This document shows positions 18,973-29,800 of a stretch of DNA of 64,000 bases, one piece after another. The notes beneath the pieces are model-generated. The model had not been told where the DNA came from, did no database searches, and worked only from the letters and a program-made list of their open reading frames with translations. Location of the stretch: assembly GCF_030582395.1 (NCBI RefSeq), contig NZ_CP104382.1, forward strand, positions 1,426,001-1,490,000. The letters are read 5' to 3'. Each line of letters opens with the position of its first letter. The stretch's first letter is position 1. Position numbers and translations under genes: made by a program. The stretch is from Ralstonia pickettii. Its GTDB lineage: Bacteria > Pseudomonadota > Gammaproteobacteria > Burkholderiales > Burkholderiaceae.

Positions 18973-20826
18973 ATGAAAGTTTGGGGAATCAGGGAGAAAG
19001 CCGCCGACGGCGTGCCGTTCGTTCGTACACCGGCCCATGGGTGTGGAATACATGCGATCCGGTGCGCAATCGGGATGCTCGCCGGATGCTCGGCCTTTGC
19101 GCTCGGCCAGACGCCGGCAGAGCCATTGCGGACCACGCCGTTAGACACCCAGCTACAACGTGAGCGTGCCATTGAAGACGCCAATGAGCGCGCTCGTCAA
19201 CAGGCCGTGCCAAACGTTTCACTGGAACGCGGTGCGGGTGCCGAGCAGAACACCACCTCGCTGCCGACGGAGCAGCCTTGCTTCAAAATCCAACGCGTTT
19301 TGGTGTCGGTTCCCGCAACGCTACCACCGGCTATACGTGCGATCGGCGCAAGCCAACTCCCTCAAGATCCTTTTCGGTTTCTGCAAGACGCACTGGACGA
19401 GTACGCCGGCCGCTGCATCGGCCCGAAGGGATTAAACCTCATCGTGCATCGTGCCTCGGGGATGCTGCTTGAGCGCGGGTACACGACTACGCGTGTTGCA
19501 GTGCCCGAGCAGGATCTGTCCAGCGGCACGCTAAAAATCGCCCTTTTTCCTGGAGTGATTCGCCGCATCCGCCTCGCCGACGAATCGATCTGGGGCACTT
19601 GGCGCAGCGCCTTCCCTACGGGTGCGGGTGATCTGCTCAATCTGCGAGACCTGGAGCAGGGTCTGGAGCAGATGAAGCGAGTCACAACGCAAGATGTGGA
19701 TATGGAGATTGTTCCCGGCCAGCTTCCTGGTGAGTCAGAGGTCGTCATCAAGGTCTCCCGAAGCCGCCCGTGGAAAGTCATCGCGTCGGTAGACGACAGT
19801 GGCTCGAAAAGCTCCGGCAAGTTGCAGGGTAACCTCAGCGCCGCACTGGACAACCCGCTTGGCCTGAACGATCTGCTGAACTTGGGCGTCGTGCACGATC
19901 TCAACGTCAACGAGCATGATCGCGGCACGCGAGGCGCTAATGCGTATTACTCGGCGCCATGGGGCTATTGGACGTTCACCCTGGCAGCGGGCGCGTACGA
20001 CTACTTCCAGCAAATCGCCGGAGTCAACCAGTCATTCGTCTCTGCCGGCAACTCCAAGAATCTGGAAGTACGCGCGCAGTATCTCTTCCAGCGCGATCGT
20101 GTACAGAAGAACTCGCTGCAACTCCGTCTGGTCCGCAGATGGAACCATGCGTATATCGACGACACCGCAATAGGCGTTCAGCAACGCGCTACAACGTTCG
20201 GCGAGATCGGCTGGCTGCACAAGCATTACTTCGGCGCCGCGCAGTTGGACCTGAATGCCGCCTGGCGCTTCGGCGTGCCATGGGCGGGAGGGCAATCCGA
20301 GCTCAACCGCTTCGATCCGACGGCCCCTGCCGAGCGCGACAAGTTCCTCTACCGCATCACCACGCTTGATGCGGTGTTCACCGTGCCGTTCACACTGCCG
20401 CTTCCTGCCACGATGGCGAAAGACGGCCTGCCCTTGCGCTATACGGCCACGGTGCATGGGCAGTTCTCCAAGGGCGCGCTCTTCGCTGCGGATTTCCTCT
20501 CCATCGGCAACCGGTGGACGGTACGTGGCTTCGATGGCGAACTTACCCTCGCGGCCGAGCGCGGCGCGTACTGGCGTAACGAGCTCGAAGCGCCTATCGG
20601 TAACTCCGGCCACAGCGTGTATGTGGGGCTCGATGCGGGTACGGTCTCCGGGCCCAGCGCCAGTGCACTCGTCGGCAGGACGCTGGTGGGCTCGGCCATC
20701 GGCCTGCGCGGCAACCCGTTGCGCGGCCTGTTCTATGACGTGTTCCTCGGCTGGGCGCTTCATAAGCCCGAGGGGTTCACCACGCGCGCGCCGGCTGCCG
20801 GCTTCTCGCTCACCTATCAATACTGA
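18973..20826 (+). CDS. cdiB: CdiB: two-partner secretion outer-membrane transporter (ShlB/FhaC family)
   Basis: A 617-residue Omp85-superfamily transporter. Signal-peptide-like residues (CAIGMLAGCSAFALG) are followed by an N-terminal plug helix, the POTRA pair (CFKIQRVLVSVPATLPP through GYTTTRVAVPEQDLSSGTLKIALFPG), and a 16-strand barrel. The barrel ends in the conserved GLRGNPLRGLFYDVFLGWALHKPEGF loop and strand and a terminal aromatic residue. It exports CdiA through the outer membrane via the TPS domain. ATG at 18973 is chosen; an in-frame GTG at 18955 adds six charged residues. It precedes cdiA by 12 bp. The B-A-I order is the E. coli type, not the Burkholderia bcpAIOB order. Confidence 0.92.
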   Translation: MKVWGIREKAADGVPFVRTPAHGCGIHAIRCAIGMLAGCSAFALGQTPAEPLRTTPLDTQLQRERAIEDANERARQQAVPNVSLERGAGAEQNTTSLPTEQPCFKIQRVLVSVPATLPPAIRAIGASQLPQDPFRFLQDALDEYAGRCIGPKGLNLIVHRASGMLLERGYTTTRVAVPEQDLSSGTLKIALFPGVIRRIRLADESIWGTWRSAFPTGAGDLLNLRDLEQGLEQMKRVTTQDVDMEIVPGQLPGESEVVIKVSRSRPWKVIASVDDSGSKSSGKLQGNLSAALDNPLGLNDLLNLGVVHDLNVNEHDRGTRGANAYYSAPWGYWTFTLAAGAYDYFQQIAGVNQSFVSAGNSKNLEVRAQYLFQRDRVQKNSLQLRLVRRWNHAYIDDTAIGVQQRATTFGEIGWLHKHYFGAAQLDLNAAWRFGVPWAGGQSELNRFDPTAPAERDKFLYRITTLDAVFTVPFTLPLPATMAKDGLPLRYTATVHGQFSKGALFAADFLSIGNRWTVRGFDGELTLAAERGAYWRNELEAPIGNSGHSVYVGLDAGTVSGPSASALVGRTLVGSAIGLRGNPLRGLFYDVFLGWALHKPEGFTTRAPAAGFSLTYQY

Positions 20827-20838
20827 CGCGGTATCGCC

Positions 20839-23800
20839 ATGAACAAGCATCTCTATCGCATCGTTTTCAACCGTGTGCGCGGCGCGCTGATGGCCGTGGC
20901 AGAAACCGCGTCGTCCACGCAGACAGGCAAGGGCCGCAGTGGTGAGCGCGGTGTGTCAGGCATGTTCGCAACATTCCGGTTACGCCCGGGCGCAGTGAGC
21001 GTGGCCGCCGTCCTGGGTGCGTTCCACCTGACGCCCTATGCGCAAATCGTGGCGGACCCGAATGCCGGCGCGCATCGCCCCACCATCGATCAGGCCGCGA
21101 ATGGCACGCCCATCGTGCAGATCACGGCGCCGTCTGCGGCGGGGGTGTCGCGCAATCAATTCCAACAGTTCAATACCGGCCCCGGTGGCGCCATCCTGAA
21201 CAACGCGCAAACGCTCACGCAGACGCAACTGGCCGGCTACATTGCCGGCAACCCGAATCTGGCGGGGGGCCAGGCGCGCGTTGTCCTGAACGAGGTTACG
21301 GGCAACCAGGCCTCCAGCCTGCGGGGCTATCTGGAGGTGGCCGGCCAACGCGCACAGGTGGTGATCGCCAACCCGAACGGCCTTGTGTGCGATGGCTGCG
21401 GCGTAATCAACAGCGACCGCTTCACGCTCACCACCGGCACACCCATCATGGGCGTGGGCGGCAGCCTTGATGCATTCCGTGTCACTGGCGGGGCAATCCA
21501 GGTGCAAGGCAATGGCCTGAACGCCAGCCATCTGGACCAAGTGGACCTGATCGCGCGCTCCGTGCAGGTCAACGGAAAGCTGTGGGCTAACAACGCGAAC
21601 GTCGTGGCGGGCACCAACACCGTCAACTATGCCGACCTGGGCGTACAAGTGATTGCGAGCGATGCCAATCGCCCCACCGTCGCCATCGACGTGGGCAACC
21701 TTGGCGGCCTGTACGCTGGCAAGATCAAGCTGATCGGCACCGAAGCCGGCGTGGGTGTCAACAGCGCCGGCACCATCGCGGCACAAGCGGGCGACCTGCA
21801 TATCGATAGCGCTGGCCGCATCACACTGGCCGGCACGACAAATGCCACCGGCGCACTGCGTGTGAGCGGCGCGCAGGGCGTGACCAACACCGGCACGCTC
21901 TACGGCCAGCAGAACGTGGAACTCACATCCGGAGGCGCCACCACCAACGCCGGTACGGTGGCAGCACTGGGCGATGTCTCCGTCTCGGGCCAGCAGGTGC
22001 AGTCGTCCGGCACGCTGGCTGCGGGTGTGGATGCCAACGGCGCGGCGGCCAGCGCGGGCAAGACGCTCGCAGCAAGCGCCACGGGCAGCGCGAACCTGAA
22101 CGGCCGCAACCTCTCCACAGGCGATATCAACGTATCCGGCGCCAGCACAAGCCTGGCTGGCGCGCAGACAAGCGCCAATGGCAACGTCAATGCCACCGCC
22201 ACACAAGGCGACATCGACCACACCGCCGGCAACCTGCAAGCCGGGGGCAGCGCGACGTTCAACGCGGGCGGGACGGTGCGCAACGACGGCGGCACTGTGG
22301 CAACTAATCTGCTGGCGGTCACCGCTAGCGGGCTCTCCAACCGTGCCGGCACGCTCTCGCAAAGCGGCAGCAGCGGCACGAACGTGACCGTATCCGGTGC
22401 CATCGACAACACCGGCGGCAAGCTGCAAACGGCCGCAACAGACACTACCATCACAGCGGCATCGTTCATCAACGATGGAGGCACGCTCGGCCACGCGGGC
22501 CCGGGCATGTTCAGCGTGCAAACCGGCGCTCTTTCGAACGCCAACGGCAAGCTGCAGACCAACGGCGCGTTGGACGTGCATGCCACCACACTGGGCAACC
22601 AAGGCGGCACGATTGCCGCTGTGAGCACCGCCACCGTACGCGCGGACGCAGCGCTGGACAGCACCGGCGGCACGCTGCATACCGACAGCACCCTCAACCT
22701 GCAAGCCGGCACCCTGACCAACCGCAACGGCCTCGTCTCGGCCGCCGGGCAGAGCACGATTGCCGTGACAGGGGCCTTGGACAATACGTCCGGCCGCATA
22801 GAAAACGCCGGCACCAATGCCAGCATCAGCGCCGGATCGCTCACCAACGACGGCGGTGCCGTAGCTCACGCGGGCACCGGCGCGTTGACAGTGCGCACAG
22901 GCGCGCTGTCGAACACCGGTGGCAAGCTGCAAACGAATGGCGCGCTGGACTTGCACACGGGTTCGGGCGGCAATCGCAACGGCATCATTTCTTCGATCGG
23001 GCAGGCTGCAGTTCAAGTAGATCAGGCCCTGGACAACAACGGCGGCACGGTGCGCACCAACACCACGCTGGACCTACGCGCAGGCTCGCTCGTCAACCAA
23101 CATGGCTTGGTGTCTTCCGCCGGGCAGAGCACGATCAACGTTGCTGGGGCGCTGGACAACTCGGCTGGCCGCATGGAAAGTGCCGGCACCGACGCGCTCA
23201 TCACCGCCGGCGCGTTCACCAACGACGGCGGTGCGCTGGCCCACGTAGGCAAGGGTGTGCTGAGCGTGCAGGCCGGCGCCCTGTCCAACGTCGGTGGCTC
23301 GTTGCAGACCAATGGCGCGCTGGATCTGTATACCGCATCGATGCGCAACCAGGGCGGCACGCTTTCCGCAGCCACGCGGGCCAAGGTTCTTGCCGATGCC
23401 GCGCTCGACAACAGCAACGGCACCCTGCAGACCGATGGCACTCTCGATGTGCAAGCCGGTGCCATCACCAACCGGGGGGGCTTGGTCTCGGCGGGCGGCC
23501 AAGCAACCGTTGCCGCCACGCATGCACTGGACAACACGGCTGGCCGCATCGAAAGCGCTGGCACTGATGCCTCCATCACCGCAGGGTCATTGACCAACGA
23601 CGGCGGCACCCTCGCCCATGTCGGCACAGGCGCATTCAGGGTAGACACGGGGGCGCTTTCCAACGCAGGCGGCAAGGTGCAGACCAACGGCGCACTGGGT
23701 CTGCAGGCTACGTCCTTCGGCAACCAGGCGGGCACGGTTTGGGCATCGGGCCCGGCCACTGTGCGCGTGAGTCAAGCACTGAACAACAGCAACGGCGGCA

Positions 23801-26800
23801 CGCTGCAAACCCGCGACAAGGTCGATCTAGAGGCCGGATCGCTGAACAACCAGCAGGGGCTGGTCTCGTCCGTAGGCCAGAGCACGATCAACGTGACGGG
23901 CGTGTTGGACAACACCGCCGGCCGCATAGAAAGCGGCGGCGCAGATGCCACGCTCACCGCCGGATCGCTCACCAATGACGGCGGCACGCTCGCCCACGTG
24001 GGTAACGGCACGCTGAATGTACAAACCGGGGCACTCTCCAACGCCGGCGGCAAGCTGCAAACGAATGGGGCGCTGACTCTGCAATCCGCGTCGCTTGGCA
24101 ATCAGGCTGGGCTGATTTCAGCCGCAGGTGCTGCGACGGTTCATGTGGACCAAGCGGTGGATAGCACGGGCGGCACCCTGCAAACCGGCGGAGCGCTTGA
24201 CTTGCGCGCAGTGTCGCTCAATAACCAGCAAGGCTTGGTATCTTCGGGGGGCCAGAGCGTCATCAAGTTGACGGGTGCGCTCAACAACAGCCGTGGACGC
24301 ATGGAAAGTGCTGGCGCCGATGCAAGCCTGCATGCTGCAACGTTCACCAACGATGGCGGTGCCCTCGCCCATGTCGGCACCGGCACGCTCAGCGTGCAGG
24401 CCGGTGCCACCTCGAACACGGGCGGTGCCCTGCAAACAAACGGCGCGCTGAACCTACATGCCGAGTCGTTTTCCAACCGGGGGGGCATTATTGCTTCCCG
24501 CGCAGCAGCCACCGTGCAGGCCAACCAGGCACTGGACAACACTGGCGGCACGCTGCGCAGCGGCAGCACGCTCGGCTTGAATGCAGCGTCCGTGGTCAAC
24601 CGCGATGGCATGATCTCTGCAGCGGGACAAGCCGACATCAACGTTGCCGGCACGCTTGACAACGCCGCCGGGCGGGTGCAGAGCGCGGGCGCCAACGCCA
24701 ACATTACCGCCGCCGCTTTGACGAACGACGGAGGCGTGCTCGTCCACGCAGGCTCTGGCCAATTCACGCTGCAAACCGGCACTCTTTCCAACGTCAACGG
24801 CAAGCTACAAACCAACGGCTCGCTGGATCTGCATGCCACATCGCTCGCCAACCGTGGCGGCACCGTGAGCGCCATCGGCCAGACCACGGTACGTGCGGAT
24901 GCAGACATCGACAACACCGCCGGCACCCTGTCGGCAGACACGTTGCACGCCACCGCCGGCGGCACGCTCACCAACGATGGCGGTCTGATCGACGCCTCGC
25001 ACGGCGCCACGGTATCGGCGAATACGGTATCAAACACGGGCGGCACGGTGCAGAACCTGGGTACCGAAGCGCTCACAGTGTCAGCCGCACAAGCGCTGTC
25101 AAACACGGCGCGCGGGCTCATCGCTGGCAATGGACAGGTGACGGTCACCGCGAACAGTGTGGACAACAGTGGTGGCACCGTGTCCTCCAACGACGTGTTG
25201 GCCGTGCAGTCCGCCAGCGCGATTGTCAACCGGGGCGGCACGCTCTCGGCAAACCACGCCGTGCAAGCCCATGCCACGGGGGCACTCGACAACTCCGGTG
25301 GCCGGATCGAGGCCAACGGCGCCACCGCCGTGCTGGACGTGAGGGCCGCCTCCATCGACAACACGGCGGGCCGCATCTCCAACGCCGGCACAGGCGACAC
25401 CAACGTCGATGGCGGTGCGCAGATCCTGAACAGCAATGCGGGCGGCGTTGCCGGCATGGGCACGGTAGGCGGCAACGGTGCTGTGGCGCTCACTACGCAC
25501 CGGTTGGCCAACACCGCTGGCGGCCAGGTGCTTGCAGGCCGAGCACTCAACCTGAACATCGACCAGAGTGTGAACAACGCCGGCGGCAAGCTGGTCGGCA
25601 GCACGGAGCTGACGCTTAACCAAGCCGGCACGGCGCTGGACAACACAGGGGGTGCGATCCAGGCATCGGGCAACATCGTGCTTAACGTGGCGTCGCTGGA
25701 CAACACGCGGGGGCAGATTGGCAACACCGCGCGCTCGGGCGGCAACGTGCAGGCCGCGACGGCCGGCGTCCTCACAAACACCGGCGGGCAAATCCTGTCG
25801 GACAACAATCTGCTACTGAACGCGCAAACCGTAGGCGGCGCGGGCCGTATCGTCGCGGGGCAGGATGCGACGATCTCGCTGCGTGGGGACTACGCCAACG
25901 TTGCCGGCAACGTGATCCAGGCCAACCGCGATCTCGCCTTCAACACCACTGGCACGTTCACCAACCTGGGTGAACTGCTGGCTGTGCGCAACCTCACAGC
26001 AGGCGCGACGCACATCGTCAACGGCGGCCACTTCAATGCCGACACCACAACACTCAACGCGGCCGGCATCATCGCCAACAGCGGCCGCCTCGAAGGCAAC
26101 ACCGTCAATACAAGCAGCGATACGCTGACCAATACCGGCACGATCATCGGCAATACCGTCACGCTGTCAGCCCGCCAGATCAGCAACGATGGCGCGGCCG
26201 CCATTGCAGCGGCGGTTGACACGCTCAACGTGTATGCGCGGCAGTCGCTCACCAACACCAACGGCGCGACGCTCTACAGCCTGGGCAACATGAACATCGC
26301 GGCCGATGGCGGGCGCGACGGCAACGGCCGGCTATTCAACAAGACCCAGAGCGTCGTCAACGAAGGCTCGACCATCGAGGCAGACCAGAACCTGGAAGTG
26401 GCCGCAGCCGATGTGCAGAACCGCCGTGCCGATGTGCAGTTCACCAGCGAGCCGGTGAGCAGCACGGAGGAGGTCAAGAAGAAGCGCGAGCAGTACTGGT
26501 TCTGCGTCAACGGCTACGCCTATGCGATGGCCCGCGGTTGCGGCGCCGCGTACCGCACCACCACCACGAGCTTCTCTTCCACCCAGTCGACCGACGTCAC
26601 AGTCTACGGGCAGCGCACGGGCGGCAATTTTGAAAGCGACCCGCCGAGCACCACCACCACGTATGCACCCGTGCAGTCGGTCGACACGGCGGCCAAGAAG
26701 CTCATCTTCAAAGACGGCTCAGTTCTCTACTACGAGACCCTCAGCCAGAGCGGCACCAACTACACCATCAGCTATTACGACGGCGGCTACAACCCCAACG

Positions 26801-29800
26801 TCAACATCAACCCGTTCGACGAGCGCACTCCGTACCGCCCGTGGAGCGACCACCTGCACGTGGAATACGAGCGCCATACCACGACGACCATCACGCAAGA
26901 CCGGCTGCTCTCTGCCACGCCGGAGGGACGTATGCTGGCAGGCAACAACATGTTGTTTGCCGATGGCATGCGGCTGTCCAACAACTACAGCACGGTGGCT
27001 GCGGGCAACGTAATGCAGTTCGGTGCGGCCGTGCAAACGGGCGGCGTGGCCGATGGCAGCACGATCGGCACGAGCGTCATCAGCAACGTCGGCCGCACGT
27101 TCGGCCGCACGACCACGGTGTCGGAATGGTCGTTGTATCGCCATGACGACGACTACAACGAGACCAGCCAACTCGCGCAACCAACCCGCGTTACTAGCGA
27201 GGTGACGGGCGAACTGCGCGGCACCATCTCCGCAGGTACGCGGCTGACCGGCAGCATCGGTAGCCTGACGAACACGAATGTGTCCGCGGCCAATTCATCT
27301 GTTGCAGGGGGCGGCAACACGCTGGGTGCCAACGCGGGCACAACAGCACCCAGCGGCAGCGCGGCGGGCGGGGCCAGCATGACCGGTGGCGGTACTGGCA
27401 GCATCGGCATGAGCGGGGCCGCAGGCAACACCGTTGGCATGAGCGGCGGCAGCGGTAGCGCCGTGGGCATGAACGGCACAGGGGGTGGCGCGCTTGGCAT
27501 GAACGGAGGCGCCGCCGGTAATGTCAACGCGGGAGGGGTTCACTTCACCGTTGGCACACCGGGCAACCCGCTGCCCAATTTCTCGTTGCCGACCAACGGG
27601 CTGTTCCACATCAACCCCGCCCCTGGCCTCGGCTATCTCGTAGAGAGCGACCCGCGTTTCACCAACCGCGATCGGTTCATCTCGAGCGACTACATGCTCG
27701 GCCGTCTGGGCATTGACCCGGCCACTACGCAGAAACGCCTGGGTGACGGCTTCTACGAACAGAAGCTGGTAAATGACCAAATCACGCAGCTTACGGGCCG
27801 CCGCTACCTGCAAGGCTATGTCAGCGCCGAAGACGAATACCGTGCCCTGATGGAATCGGGAGCCAACGTGGCGAAGGCGTTCTCGCTCGTGCCCGGCATG
27901 GCACTGACCGACACCCAGATGGCGGCGCTCACGCAGGACATCGTCTGGATGGTCGAGCAAACCGTGAAGCTGCCCGACGGCACGACCACCAAGGTGCTGG
28001 CGCCGGTGGTCTACTTGGCACGCACGCGCGCGGACGACCTCAAGCCCTCCGGCGCACTCATCACTGCAGACGCCATCGACCTGCACGCCGCAGGCGATCT
28101 CTCCAACAGCGGCCGCATTGCTGGCGGCACGCGCGTCAATCTGGCGGCAGACAACATCGTCAACCGTGGCGGCACCATCGACAGCGCGGGCACCACGGTC
28201 ATCTCCGCCGCCACCGATGTGATCAACGCATCGGGCATCATCTCCGGGAACGCGGTGGGCGTAGCCGCGGGCCGCGACATCCGCAACGTCACGCTGGTTG
28301 ACGTGGATGGCGCGCGCGCGCAAGCCGGTGCGAGCACGTCCACCAACAGCCTCATCGGACAGACAGGCGCCATCACGTCGCGGGGCGAGCTGGCCATGTC
28401 GGCCGGGCGCGATGTGGTGATGTCGGGCGCCACACTCTCCGCCAAGGGTGACGCCAGCCTTTCGGCGGGCCGCGACCTGACCGTCGATACGGTCAAGGCG
28501 TCGACCACAACCGGCTATTACTACGACGCACAGACGCACCAAAGCACGCAAGACACGACGCACCTGACCTCGTCCATCAACATGGGCGGCAACGTGTCGA
28601 TGGCCAGCGGGCGAGACACCACGCTGGTTGGCGCACAAGTCAAGGCCGGGGGTGACATCACAGCGGTGGCCCAGGGCAACCTGAATATCCGCAATGCCAC
28701 CGACACCTCGACGATGGACTACGTGAACACGCGCGACAGCAACCACGTGCACACGGCCAGCCGCCTGGACGAAACAACGGTGGGTAGCAACGTGAGCGCC
28801 GGTGGCAACGTGACGCTGGCGGCGGTCAAGCCATCGGCGGGCGGCAGTGCACGCACGGACGGCGGCGGCAACGTATCGATCATCGGCTCCAGCATCACAG
28901 CGGGCACGGCACAGCCAGAGGCCGCCGAGAAGTCACTGGCCCCGGACACGCCCACTGTGCCCGGCCGGATGACGATCATGCCGGTTGACCTCAACAAGAC
29001 CAACGCCAAGACACCTTCTGCAGGCGGCATCACCATCGTCGCCGACCGCGACGTGACGATCGGCGAAGCGCGTGAACAACACAATTCCGCCCGGTTCGAT
29101 TTTGATGCGAGCAAGGGGTTGTTGTCGTCGAAGTCGGTGCGCAGTGAATCCACCTCCAACGCCAATATTGGGGTGAGCAGCACCGTGTCGGGCGATGCCG
29201 TGCGTGTGCAGGCCGGCAATGATCTGACGGTGCGCGGTAGCAATGTGGTGGGGACGAATGATGTGACGCTGGCTGCCGCTCGCGATGTCAGCATCACGAC
29301 GTCGCAGAACACCAGCCAGTCGAGCAGCAGCACAGAGCGAAAGAAATCGGGCTTTCTCAGTGGTGGGGGTATGTCCGTGTCGATTGGCTCGCGGTCTCAA
29401 TCCGCCGACCAGCAGTCGAGCCAGGTGACGCACAACGGCAGCATGGTCGGCTCGCTCGACGGCAATCTGACCATTTCAGCTGGTAACGATGCACATGTCA
29501 CCGGCAGCGTCATCCATGCGGGCAACGATCTGGCCATCGCCGGCAAGACTGTCACCATCGATTCCGCTTACGACACAACAGCAGACGCAGAGCGTCAACG
29601 CTTCCGACAGGCAGGCGTCACGGTGGGCATCACCAACCCGGTCATCTCGGCCATCCAGACCGGCCAGCAAATGGCCGAGGCAGCAAAACACGTTGACGGC
29701 GATCCGCGCCTACTGGCTCTGGCGGCCGCCACGACCGGGTTGGCCGCTAAGAACGCCTACGATGCAGTCGGCGGCGATCCGGTCAAGGCAGCTACCAGTG

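Noticed and set aside
22400..25020. Periodic repeats considered as a CRISPR array
   Set aside because: The period is ~375 bp, the whole unit is coding and in frame with cdiA, and there are no short repeats with unique spacers.
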